From Ophiocordyceps camponoti-saundersi (nom. inval.) (taxonomy: Eukaryota; Ascomycota; Sordariomycetes; Hypocreales; Ophiocordycipitaceae), in the NCBI GenBank assembly GCA_003339415.1, contig PDHQ01000145.1, positions 1 to 64,000 on the forward strand: a DNA stretch of 64,000 nt, given 5' to 3'. A model generated the notes under the pieces. It was not told the DNA's origin. It did no database searches and saw only the letters and a program-made list of their open reading frames with translations. The translations under genes and the position numbers were made by a program. Positions 25,014-37,415 of this stretch are shown piece by piece (position 1 is the stretch's first letter; each line of letters begins with the position of its first letter).

Positions 25014-25595
25014 TAATACCTTTATAAATTGCTTAACTTTTTATAATATTTTACTAAGATTTTCCCTTTTAAAATTTTACTTAAATTTCTTTTAGAAACT
25101 TTATTACCTTTACGCTTAGAAAATTACTAAGATTTCCTCTTAGGATTTCTTTATAATAACTTTTAAAATTTTATTAAAATTTCTAACTAGATTTAGTATT
25201 AAAATATACTTTTAGAAATCTCCGGATTTTATTAGGAAATCCCTATATATTAAGAAATTACTATATATTAGGAAATCCTTATTTTACTAATATATACGGA
25301 AATTACTATAAAATCCTTTTAGGTAAATACTTTTAAAATTATACTAAGAAATCTTCCTTAATCTCTTAGCTATATAATTAGCTTAGTATTTCTTTAAGTA
25401 ATAATTTAAATTTTTTAATAATTATTATTTTAATTTTTAAAAAACTCTTAATTATACTTATACTTTTTATAATAGCTATTTTATAATTTTATAATTTATA
25501 GCTAGCTTATTTTACTATTTTAATATACTTTATTTAATAATAAGTTTAATATATACGCTTACTATTAAATTATATATATAAGTGTATATTAACTA
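25014..25595 (+). repeat. Repeat R, plus copy (inverted partner 49853-50436)
   Basis: About 580 bp that matches the reverse complement of 49853-50436. The first 380 bp consists of degenerate copies of a ggaaatcctagtaa-like motif (seen here as aggaaatcc / ctaagatttcc). I see no coding potential. It may be a non-autonomous element or an LTR; no target duplication was evident. Confidence 0.8.
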
Positions 25596-25639
25596 ATAAT
25601 AATTTTATATTCTACTAACTTATAAGATTTTTAGCTATT

Positions 25640-28350
25640 AAAGTACTTAGTTAAACTTAAAATGTTTTTATTAATAAAACTTAATAAATATAGAAAAGCT
25701 TTACTATATTTATTACTTTACCCTAGCTATATATTAATTCTCTACTCTTAAATTTCTTAAAGTAATTAAGAAAGAAATTATAGCTAGGAAAGAAGAAGCT
25801 TATACTTTTAATATTTATAAAAAAGTAAAGAAACGTTACCCTTTTAAAAGAATATTCCCTATAACTTAATATAGTAAAATAAAACTAGTTAAAAAGCACT
25901 TATTATATTATAATAACTCCTAAGGAACTAAGTTACTTATAATAATTAAATATTTCTTAACTAATCTAAACGCGGTTATAAACTATAATTAACTATTTAA
26001 ATAAGTAAATTAACTATAGTATATATTTAACGGTACTCTTTACTTACTTAGAATTCCTTTACAAAACTAGCTAGCCCTTATTTAAGAATACTTTTAAACT
26101 ATAAGTAATATTAAAGGAAAAGGTAAATAACCTCCTTTATTAAAAGAAAGTAAGGAAAATACTAAAATCCCCTTTTAAGAATAAAGTAAGAAGGAAAACC
26201 CTTTTTAGGATAAAAGTAAGGAAAAGAACGAATCCTTTTTATTAGATAAAGGTAAGAAAACTTTTATATTATAAAAATCCTCTCTTAAAAAAACTATCCG
26301 CTTTAAAGAAAAATACTTCGAGGAAATAATATTTTCTAAGTCCCCCTATATTATTATTTAATTTAAAAAGACCTTAACCACCTTCCTTAAACAAGGAAAA
26401 GCTAGCTTAGATAATTAATAATATTCTCTTTTTTTATTATATCTATCCTTAAAACTTAGATTTAAACTTAAATAATAATTTATAATTATATAATTAATTA
26501 AACTTATAAAAACTATTTAAATAATAAGTTTAGCTATAAGCTAAAAATATTAAATAAGTTAAGCTAGCTAGTATTTTTAATATTACTTTTAATTAAATTA
26601 AAAAAACTAATTAAACTATATTTATTAAAGTATTAACTAATTTATAAACGCTTTAAAATAAGTTATAGCTTAAAGCGAGGATTATATAGATAAACTTATA
26701 TAACTTATTCCCTTTTTTCTTAAAAATTATATTATAAAATAATATTCTAAAAATATAAACTTATAAATTAAACTAGAACTAACTTTTCCCGGTTTTAGAA
26801 TTTAAGGATAAGTAAAAGCTTTATAGAAAAGGTTTATTATCTAACTTAATACTACTACTCTTACTATATAAAAATAAAGCTTTATTTCTTAAAATATCTT
26901 TTTCGGAAAAGATTTTAAATTATAAGTATTATAAATAAAGAGAATAGCTTTAGTAGCTTTTTATCTTAAATAATCTATACTAATAATTATCTTTTCCTAA
27001 CTTAATATCTTTCTTTAAGAAACTTTCTAATAATTAATTAGTAGAAATATTTTAAATAATTAAGTATATAAATATAAATAATTTATGCTAAATTTTTAAA
27101 TTAAGCTAATTAAAAAAACTTAAAGTATTTTATAAAATAACGCTACTTAATATATAGCTTTAAGTAAATTACCCTAATAAGAAGATAAGGTAAATAGTTT
27201 TAAAGAGAAATCTTTATAAAATCTAAACTGTTAACTAAATTATAAACTAAAGAACTTTTTTAAAAAGCTAATAAATAATACTTAGAAACCGTTTAATAAA
27301 AATATTAAGTTTAAAGTAAAACTAAAATAGTTTTTCCCTAAGAAAAATAAAAAAAGATTAAAAGGTAATTTTATCTTTATTAATTTTACTTATAAACTTA
27401 TAAGCTAAAATCTTAATATTAATAAAGTTTTTATAATCTCTTTTAAGATATATAATATAATCCTTAATATTTTAAAATATAATTTAAATAATAAAACTAA
27501 CTTATTTAAGTTATTTAAGAATAAAAAAGATAAGTAACTAACTAATAATTTATATTATTTTATTTTAAATTTTAGGAAATATAAAACTAAACTTTTTAAT
27601 ATTATTAAAAACGTTTTTCTAAAAACCTTTCTATTATTAAAGCTGTTTTATAAATAATTAATTTTTTTTTAAAATAAGTTTCCTATTTTTCTTATATAAA
27701 GATTTTAATATTTAGTAAAAATAAATTATTTAACGCTATAAAAATATATATCGATATTAAAGTAAATAAATCCTTATTAAGAAAAACTTATTTAATAAGT
27801 TTAATAATATTAATTATAATCCGATAATAGTTTAAAGCTTAAATAATATTAAATTAACCTTAACTTATAGTTAAGCTACCTTTATATTATATATTATTAG
27901 TAAAATAAATAATAAGTTTTATTTTAATAAGTTTAAAGCTAATATTTAAGTTATTAAGTATCTTCTTATTAAAGTTTTATTAGGATAAGGATTCTTAATC
28001 CTTTATAAAATTAATATTCTTAACTTTTAATAAAAGCTATAAATTTAACTTTATAAAGAAATATATATTAAATACTTTTTTACTTATAAAAAACTAGTTA
28101 TTTATAAGTATATAATAGCTATTTTAGTAATAATAATCCCTTTTTTTAATAAGTATAATTTTAATATTAATTAAAAATCCTCCTAAGTATTATAATTTTA
28201 TTTTCTTTCTTAATTTTTATTTTCTTTAAAGTTTAATTATTTATAATTACTTTTATTTAACTATTTTTAGTTTAAATAATAAACTAATCTTTTTTAAATA
28301 AAAAAAAGTTAATATTATATTAAACTTTAATAATTATAATTATAATAATA
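25640..28350 (+). pseudogene. Unclassified coding remnant, plus strand
   Basis: A long stop-ridden plus-strand reading direction with conserved-looking composition. About 25760-26420 is rich in Lys/Glu/Ser and contains a less mutated phrase, KKTLTTFLKQGKASLDN, at about 26365-26415, where ca steps survive. Further frames rich in Gln-to-stop changes run to about 28300. The Lys/Ser-rich first part followed by a longer hydrophobic part would fit a retroelement gag plus pol, but I found no RT, integrase or transposase signature and do not assign a class. Confidence 0.35.
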
Positions 28351-28389
28351 ATAATAATATTTATATACTAATATACTTTATATAGCTTT

Positions 28390-30236
28390 TAACTTTTATA
28401 TATTTTATAAAGTCCGCGCTTATAATAATATAAATATAAACTCTTTATTCTTATATTATAAGCAGACTTTACTCCCTTTATTATATAATAATAATAGTAA
28501 GCTATATTTAGAGTAACTTTAGGGGGGAGGGTAACGCTATATAAATTAATTATAACCGCGAAAATTTTTTACTTAAAATATAGCTTTACTTTAAATTATA
28601 ATAATCTTAAACTTTAAAGTTTATTATATTTATTACTTTATTAAAAGCTAAGGTAAATATTAATAAAATTATTTTAAAAGATATTTTTATCTTTATATAA
28701 GTAATTATTAAATAAATAACGGAGTTTAAAAGGGTTTAGGAAAGCGCTCCTTTTACTCTAACTTTATTAGTTAATAATATCTCTTTAGCTATTACGGCCG
28801 CGGTTTCCTTTTTTTATAGCTTTAGAGGGAGCGGAACTCTTTTAATATAAGCTATAGTTATAGCTAAAGCGCTAAAAAAAACTATTAAAAAATAAGTTCT
28901 TAGGTAATATAAATAATAACTTATAAGTTATTTTAACTTTATTATTATTTTACTTTAAGTTTAAAATTTTAAAATAATTATAATAAATATTAATTATAAA
29001 TTTTATAAGTAAAGCTAAGCTTTTATAATAAGGAAATTACTTAGCGGTAATATTATAATAATATTCTAAAATATTATTTATAAGCTTTAATTTAATTTAA
29101 AATAGCTTTATATTATTTTTAAAAAAAAGTATACTTAATTAGTAAAAGTTATACTTTTATTATAAAAAATATATTAGTATAAGCTTTATAATAAGGCGGT
29201 AAAGAAGCTTTTTAGAAAAAAATTAAGTTATTAATTAAAATCTTAATAATATAATTATATATAAAAAATATTATTTTAAAATTTAATAAAGTTTTTTAAT
29301 AATTATTATTAATAATATAGCGGATATAAACTAAATTTATAATAAAAATATAATAATATAAGTAAAGATTTATAACGCTAAACTATATATATTAAAAGTT
29401 TAATTTTAATAATATTTTAAATATTATTAACTTAAATATATTACTAAATATTATATAATAAAGCTATAATATAGTAAATATTTTATTACTTTATATATAA
29501 AAAGTAAATCCGCTTACCTTATAGCTTATAAAGAAAGATTATATTATTATTTTTTTTATTAAAAATCTTATTTTAAGTAAAGTTAACTTTATTTTAATAT
29601 AAAAATAATATAAGATTAAGCGAAAAACGCGTATATTACTTAACCTCGAAAATTTATAAATTAAAACTTTATATATATTACCCCTTTTTCCTTTTTAGCG
29701 CTAACTAAAAACTAATACTAGCTAGGGCAGAAATATTAAAAAGCGAATATAATAATACCTCCTCTTTTAACTTTAACTTTATATTTATTTATAACTTTAT
29801 TATAATAATCTAGCTATTTTTTAAAATTAGCTATTATAAAATTTATTATAAAATAATAAAACTTTTATATATTTTTAACTTATATTAATAAAATTTTAAT
29901 TAATTAAATTATTAAAGCTATTTTAATTAAATATAAGAATTTAGTTTATAATAATAATAAAAGCTAAGAGAATAAGTAAGCTATATAAACTTTATATTAA
30001 ACTTAGTTTATATATATTCTTATTACTATAAAGTCCGCTTTAAGGGAAATATTAGCTTTAAAATTATTAGTTAATATTTAACTTATTAAATATATAAAAT
30101 ACCGGGTATAAGCGGGGTCTAACTTAAAGCTAAAATAATACTTAAAAGGAGGGTTTTATTTTAAGCTTTTTAGTTTTTCCCCTTTTTAGAATATATATAA
30201 GATAATATTAAGCTATATAAAGTATATTAGCGTATA
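28390..30236 (+). repeat. rep-A copy B
   Basis: Direct repeat of copy A along its whole length and arranged head to head with copy C, whose inverted sequence starts at 30240. It is more AT-rich than copy A, with many of A's c/g replaced by t/a. Upstream of its start, about 28345-28390, ataataataatatttatata resembles the outer edge of copies D and E. Confidence 0.88.
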
Positions 30237-31016
30237 AATATTATTATTATATACCTTATATAGCTTAGAACTATCTTATATATATTTTAAAAAGAGGAAA
30301 AATTAAAAAGCTTAAAATAAAACCCTTTTTTTAAGTATTACTTTAGCTTTAAGTTAGACCTCGCTTATACTTAATATTTTATATATATAATAAGTTAAGT
30401 ATTAATTAATAATTTAAAAGCTAATATTTTCTCTAAAGCGAACTTTATAGTAATAGGAGTATATATAAACTAAATTTAATATAAAGTTTATATAGCTTAC
30501 TTATCTTTTTAGCTATTATTATCGCTATAAACTAAATCCTTATATTTAATTAAAATAACTTAAATAATTTAATTAATTAAAGCTTTATTAATATAGCTTA
30601 AAAATATATAAAAATTTTACTATTTTATAATAAACTTTATAATAGTTAATTTTAAAAAATAGCTAAATTATTATAATAAAGCTATAAATAAGTATAAAAT
30701 TAAAGTTAAAAGAGGAGGTATTATTATATTTACTTTTTAGCGTTTTTACCTTAGCTATTATTAATTTCTAGTTAGCGCTAAAAGGGGTAAAAAGGTAATA
30801 TATATAGAATTCTAATTTATAAATCTCTAAAGTTAGGTAGCGTACGCGTTCTTTACTTAGTTTTATATTATTCTTATTTTAAAATAAAGTTAATTTTACT
30901 TAAAATAAGATTTTTAATAAAGAAAATAATAATATAATCTATTTTTATAAGTTATAAAGTAAATAAATTTACTTTTTATATATAAAGTAATAAAATATTT
31001 ATTATATTATAGCTTT

Positions 31017-31097
31017 ACCCTCCTAGTATAGTAGTTAAGCGTCTAGAGATATTAGTCTCCTATAAGAGAGGTAGTCGGTTCGAATCCGGCGGAGGGC
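31017..31097 (+). tRNA. tRNA-like sequence, probably a pseudogene or SINE head; anticodon unclear
   Basis: An 81-nt stretch with tRNA landmarks. The acceptor accctcc pairs with ggagggc (6 of 7, with A-C at the first pair, as expected if the first G became A in a TpG step). The T arm gtcgg-ttcgaat-ccggc folds fully with one G-U pair. The A box is tagtatagtagt (31024-31035) and the B box ggttcgaatcc (31077-31087). The D stem is poor, and the middle (gagatattagtctcctataagaga) has about 8-9 extra bases and offers two competing 4-bp stems, neither with a 7-base loop. It could hold a small intron, but no anticodon can be assigned. Followed by t6 at 31105-31110. Confidence 0.5.
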
Positions 31098-31615
31098 ACG
31101 GGTGTTTTTTTACCCTAACTATATAGCCGGGGTACGGTCCGACCCCGGCATAACCCCGGCAGGAGTAGTAACCCTACCGGGCTCCTTCCCTCCCTCGGTA
31201 AAAGTAGTAACCCGGCCGAGGCTTAGGTAAGGTAAGGCGCGGGGTAAGGGTATAGTTAGATAACGTAAGTTATTAAAAGAATAGGTCCCCTTTAATAGCG
31301 ACTATAATCCGGTAATAAAGTATAATTACGAAGTAATATATCTTCGCTACGGTATTTACTAATATATATATTAGAATTACTTAGAATTTAAATAAGATAT
31401 ACGATAAGAAGTATAGGTACCTCTCGCTTAAGACTAGCGTAATTTTAGATATTTACTATAATAATTAAGCTTTCTAATACGACGTAATTAGCTTATAAGC
31501 TAGCCGAATATATTAAGTAAAGGGTTTTCCCCCGGGTACTCTAGTTTTTCCTCTTTATTAAATAATTATATACTTAGATACCTATATAAGTTACTAGAGT
31601 AATATAATATATATA
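31018..31615 (+). mobile_element. SINE-like insertion with tRNA-like head and 15-bp target-site duplication
   Basis: This 598-bp segment interrupts rep-A copy C. It is flanked by perfect 15-bp direct repeats, tatattatagcttta, at 31003-31017 and 31616-31630, while copy D lacks the segment. It starts with a tRNA-like structure containing Pol III A and B boxes and ends in an (at)n tract, the arrangement of a tRNA-derived SINE. Against simple SINE behaviour, a T6 run lies 8 bases after the tRNA-like part and would stop Pol III. The first 240 bp are much less RIP-affected than the rest. The tail text tagagtaatataata resembles tagagtattataataat at the end of the LINE (revcomp of about 38901-38920), a weak hint of a shared 3' end. 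Confidence 0.65.
31126..31149. other. GC-rich hairpin gccgggg...ccccggc
   Basis: A 7-bp perfect inverted repeat with a 10-base loop, just after the tRNA-like head and within the least RIP-affected part of the insertion. It may form RNA structure in a transcript. Confidence 0.6.
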
Positions 31616-32702
31616 TATATTATAGCTTTATTATATAATATTTAATAATATATCTAAGTTAATAATATTTAAGATATTATTAAAGTTAGATTTTTAATAT
31701 ATAAAATTTAATATTAAAGATTTCCGCTTATATTATTATATTTTTATAATAAATTTAGTTTTAATTTACTACGCTATTAATAATAATTATTAAAGAATTC
31801 TACTAAGTTTTATAATAATATCTTTTTATATATAATTATATTATTAAGATTTTATTTAATAACTTAATTTTTTTAAGAAGCTTTCTTATTATTTTATTAT
31901 AAAGCTTATATTAATACTCCTTTTATAATAAAAATATAACCTTTACTAATTAAGTATACCTTTTTTTAAAAATAATATAAAGTTACTTTAAATTAAACTA
32001 AAGCTTATAAATAATATTTTAAAATATTATTATAATATTACTATTAAGTAATTTCTTTATTATAAAAGCTTAGCTTTACTTATAAAATTTATAATTAATA
32101 TTTATTATAATTATTTTAAAGCTTTAAATTTAGAATAAAATAATAATAAAGTTAAAGTAAATTATAAGCTATTACTTATATTACTTAGAAACTTACTTTT
32201 TAATAATTTTCTTAAGCGCTTTAACTATAATTATAGCTTATATTAGAAAAATTCCGCTTTCCCTAAATCTATAAAAAAGAGAGGAAATTATAGCTATAAT
32301 AGCTAAAAAGATATTATTAATTAATAAAATTAAGGTAAGGGGGGCGCCTCCCCGAACCCTTTTAAACTCTGCTATTTATTTAATAATTACTTATATAAAA
32401 ATAAAAATATCTCTTAAAATAATCTTACTAGTATTTATTTTAGCTTTTAATAAAGTAATAAGTATAATATACTATTAGGTTTAAGATTATTATAATTTAA
32501 AGTAAAGCTATATTTTAAGTAAAAAATTTTCGCGGTTATAATTAACTTATATAATATTACCCTCTTTCCCGAAATCGCTCTAAGCGCGGCTTACTATCGC
32601 TATAAGGTAATAAAGGGAGTAGAGTCTACTTATAATATAAGAATAAGAAATCTATATCCGCGTTATTATAAGCGTAAAATCTATAAAATATATAAAAAGT
32701 TA

Positions 32703-33205
32703 TAAAACCTTAATAATTAATTTTTATTTATAATCCTTTAATAAATTACTAAAAAGGACTTTTTAAATAACTTTAATAAATATTTAATATTAAACTCTTT
32801 TTTAAACTAAATAATATTATTTAATAATATTAACTAACCTCCTATTAATATTTTAAATTTAAGTTAACTATACTAATTAAGTATTTTAAAAATATTTAAT
32901 ATTTTAGAAATTAAAAGTAAATATAGCGTTAAAATTTATACTTTAGATTTTTAATTATTTAAAAAAGTATAATAACTTTATAACTCTCTTCTAAAACTTT
33001 AAGAAGATACTAAACTAATTAATTTACTCTTAAAGTAGTATTTAAAGATTCCTTTTATTAATAATTAATATAAGAAAAACTTATTTTATAATTATACTTA
33101 TTAAGTAAACTTAATAGTTTACTTAAGATTTCCTTAATAAAAATATAATAATATATATATATTTATAAAGTAAAATAAAATAAGCGCTTAAAGCTTTAAT
33201 AATAA
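32703..33205. other. AT-rich spacer between rep-A copies C and D
   Basis: About 0.5 kb with no recognised motif or repeat partner. Confidence 0.4.
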
Positions 33206-35313
33206 TAATTTATACGCTAATATATCTTATATAATTTAGAACTATCTTATATATATTCTAAAAAGGGGAAAAACTAGAGAACTTAAAGTAAAACCCTCCT
33301 ATTAAGTATTACCTTAGCTTTAAGTTAGACCTCGTCTATACCTAGTATCTTATATATTTAATAAGTTAGGTATTAACTAGTAATTTAGAAGCTAATATTT
33401 CCCCTAAAGCGGACTCTATAATAGTAAGAGTACGTATAAACTAAGTCTAATATAAAGTTTATATAGCTTACTTATTCTCTTAGCTATTATTATCGCTATA
33501 AACTAAATCTTTATATTTAATTAAAATAGCTTTAATAATCTAATTTATTAAGGCCTTATTAATATAGCTTAAGTATATATAAAAGTTTTATTATTTTATA
33601 ATAGAACCTATAATAGCTAATTTTAAAAAATAGCTAAATTATTATAATAAAGCTATAAATAAATATAAAATCGGAGTTAAAAAAGGGGATATTATTATAT
33701 TTACTTTTTAGCGTTTTTACCCTAGCTATTATTATTTTCTAGTTAGCGCTAAAAAGGGAGGAGGGGCGGTATATATAAAGCTTTAGTCCGTAAACTTTTA
33801 AAATTAAGTAATATATATATTTTTCGCCTAATCTTATACCGCTTTTATCTTAAGATTAAGTTAACTTTACTTAAAATAAAACCTTTAATAAGAAAAATAA
33901 TAATATAATCTTTTCTTATAAGCTATAAAATAAATAAACTCGCCTTTTATATATAAAATAATAAAATATTTATTATATTATAGCTTTATTATATAATATT
34001 TAGTAATATATTTAAGTTAATAATATTTAAAATATTACTAAAGTTAAATTTTTAATATATATAATTTAATATTAAAAATCTCCGCTTATATTACTAAGCT
34101 TTTATTATAAATTTAGTTTATATTTATTAAATTATTAATAATAACTATTTATAAAAGTCCTATACTTCTTAATATTTATAAGAAGCTAACTTTATTAATA
34201 TAGAATAACTTAAGAGGTTCTAAAGTATATGCGGTATACGCACTTAGGGTTATAGTCCGTGTATAGCCCGCGCCCGTCCTGCGCGCGGCGCTAACTAATC
34301 GTATATACCTATATATACCCCGCGCCCGTTATACGCGCGGACTTAACTAAGCACCCCCCACGTGACTTAGCTATTTAGGCGTAGCCCGAATCCCTTATAC
34401 TATTAAGGAACTTCGCTAAGTTTTAAAATAATATCTTTTTATATATAATTATATTATTAAAACTTTATTTAATAATTTAATCTTTTTTTAAAAAGCTTCC
34501 TTACCGCTATATTATAAAGCTTATATTAATACTTTTTTTATAATAAGAGTATAACTTTTATTAATTATATATACCTTTTCTTTAAAAATAATATAAAGTT
34601 ACCTTAAATTAAACTAAAGCTTATAAATAGTATTTTAAAATATTACCGTAATACTACTATTAAGTAATTTCCTTATTATAAAAGCTTAGCTTTACTTATA
34701 AAATCTATAATTAATATTTATTATAATTATTTTAAAGCTTTAAACTTAAAGTAAAGTAGCTATAAAATTAAACTAAATTATAAGCTATCGCTTATATTAC
34801 TTAGGAACTTACTTTTTTATAATTTTCTTTAGCGCTTTAGCTATAATTATAGCTTATATTAAAGGAGTTCCGCTCCCCTTAAAATTATAAAAAAAGAGGA
34901 AATTATAGCTATAATAGCTAAGAAAATATTACTAACTAATAAAGTTAAAGTAAGGGGGGTACCTCTCTAAACCCTTTTAGGCTTCGCTACTTATTTAATA
35001 ATTACTTATCTAAAAATAAAAGCGTTTCTTAAAATAATCTTACTAATATTTACTTTAGCTTTTAATAAGGTAATAAATATAATAAACTCTTAAATTTAAG
35101 ATTACTATAATTCGGAGTAAAGTTATATTTTAAGTAAAAAATTTTTGTAGTTATAATTCACTTATATAATATTACCCTCCCTCTTAAAGTCGCTTTAAGC
35201 GCGGCTAGCTATTATTATAAGGTAATAAAGGGAGCGGAGTCCGCTTATAATATAAGAATAAGAAAACTATATCCGCGTCGCTATAAGCGTAAAGTTTATA
35301 AATATATAAAAAT
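33206..35313 (-). repeat. rep-A copy D, interrupted by a solo LTR
   Basis: Inverted rep-A copy. Removing 34150-34399 and one copy of the 5-bp duplication restores ataactattaaggaac, which aligns with copies C and E and gives the usual 1.86 kb. Its outer end keeps the rep-A terminal text ccgcgtcgctataagcg. Confidence 0.88.
34150..34399 (-). repeat. Solo LTR S2 (250 bp) with 5-bp target-site duplication CTATT
   Basis: A 250-bp insertion in rep-A copy D, flanked by ctatt at 34145-34149 and 34400-34404. Its ends, tataaaagtcc and cccttata, are TG/CA termini after RIP. It matches the reverse complement of 14144-14393. No internal coding sequence is present, so it is a solo LTR left by LTR-LTR recombination. 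It is GC-rich and keeps tg and ca steps (acgtgact, agcaccc), implying fewer RIP rounds than its host repeat. Confidence 0.88.
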
Positions 35314-37095
35314 TACGCTTAAAGCTTTACTTTTTACTAGTTTATATTATATTATTTAAAGAAAAGGCAAATTATATATTATTAAGAACTTATAAGTATT
35401 TAATAATATAGCTATTTTTAATATATATTTAATACTTCTCTTTTAAAATATAATTATAAGTTAGTAAATAAAAAGGTTATTTTTATTATTAATATTAAAA
35501 GCTTTTTTTATTAATATTAATTAAATATCTTTTCTAAGCTAAATAAAAAGCTAGTATTATATTTTATTCTTATTATAATAGTTAGACTAAGTATTATAAG
35601 AACCTTTATATATATATATATATTAACTTAGATAATAAGGTTTAGGTAACTTATTTAGATTATATAGCTAAAAGAATAGTTTATCTTTTATTTTATATAT
35701 TTTAGCTAATTAAGTTATAAATAATTAATTTAATAACTTTATTTATAATTACTTTTTTAAATAAAGTATAGAAAGATAAATATATTATATATATATCTTA
35801 GCTATACTCTTTCCTATTTAAAAATCCTTATTATATTAATATTATATATTATATTAAAATTATACTAATTTTAAATTAGTATTATTTTAAATTTAACTTT
35901 TTTTATATATATCCTTAACCTCCTATTTTATTTATATAAAAATAGTAATCTTAATAATATATCTTATATATATTTAATATATATTATATTTTTAAATAGC
36001 TAGTAATATATATATTTTAATATATTTAAAATTAGTAATTTTTCTTTTTTAGTTAAGAAAATATAATTTATTATATAAGTAGTTAAGATATAATAAAGTT
36101 CCTTTAATAGCTATTATAAATTAATTATTTTTTTACCTTTTAGAATTTATATAGTTAAGGTTTAGTAAATATCTTTTCCTTACTAATTTATTAACAAGTT
36201 TAAGTTAAGATTATATTAATATTTTATTATTATCTTACTAATTCTTATAATACCTCCTAAAGCGCTATTATTTTTAAAAAGTAAATAAGGGCTTTAAATA
36301 GTAAGCTTAATATTATATATATAGCTTAAATATATAGCTTAACGCTATAATAAAATATTTAAGCTTATAAGCTAGCCTTATAGCTTAATAGCTTTTAGCT
36401 AGCTATAAGACTAATAGTTAACTTCCCTAAACTTAATATAAGCTAGCTATAAAAATATTATTAAAGCGCTTTATTTTAAAAGCCCTTAATAAATACTAGC
36501 TATTATAAGGAGGAATCTCCTTTATTAACTAATAAACCCTTATAGCTAGTAAAAGTTATCTTTCTCTTATAATACTAACTATTCCTATATTATAATATTT
36601 ATAAACTTATTATTTATTATTACTCTTTTAGCTATATTTTAAGGCGTTAAGATTCTCTTTACGTTATTACTTTAAGATATAGTTATGTCTTAATAGCTTT
36701 TCTTTTCTAAATTATTAATAAGAGAAATATATATAAATAAGTTTAATATATTAAAAAAGTAATATATTAAATAAGCTTTAGCTTAATAGTTTATAAAAAA
36801 AAATAAAAACTAAAAAATAAATATAAAAAGAGAAGAAAAAAATTTAAAAAAGGGGGGAAAAAGAGGCTTTTATAATTTAAAAATATATATTAGCTTAACT
36901 TAATAATAATAAGCTATAAGTATATACCTAATTACTTTATATTAATATATTTAAGTTATATAAATATATATTATAATTTTATTATAGCTAAAAAGGGTAT
37001 ATATTATAAATATAAAAAGGTAAACTAGTAAGTTAATAACTTTATTTATAAATTACCCCGCACTTAAGCTTTTTATTCCTCTTTTTTTTTCCTCC
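35314..37095. other. Very AT-rich sequence without a recognised gene
   Basis: Plus-strand frames from about 35400 to 36200 are rich in Ile/Leu/Tyr/Lys with stop codons. No domain is recognised. Several cta-tag and (ta)n tracts are present. A c/t-rich run (ctcttttttttt) ends at 37095. Confidence 0.35.
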
Positions 37096-37410
<315 letters not shown>

Positions 37411-37415
37411 TAATA

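Larger units (their letters stand above)
30240..32702 (-). repeat. rep-A copy C, interrupted by the tRNA-headed insertion
   Basis: Inverted rep-A copy that would be continuous (about 1.85 kb) if 31018-31615 plus one target duplication were removed. The interruption lies after tatagcttta, where copy D reads straight through as tatagctttattatataata. Confidence 0.88.

Noticed and set aside
28345..30270. Terminal inverted repeats on rep-A copy B (similar tttatatactaatata texts at both sides)
   Set aside because: The left text is absent from the corresponding edge of copies A, C, D and F, so it is not a family feature and may derive from AT-rich chance or a neighbouring fragment.
31017..31097. 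A functional tRNA gene
   Set aside because: The anticodon arm does not fold with a 7-base loop, the length is 8-9 bases over normal, the first acceptor pair is mismatched, and the sequence sits at the edge of a duplicated-target insertion.
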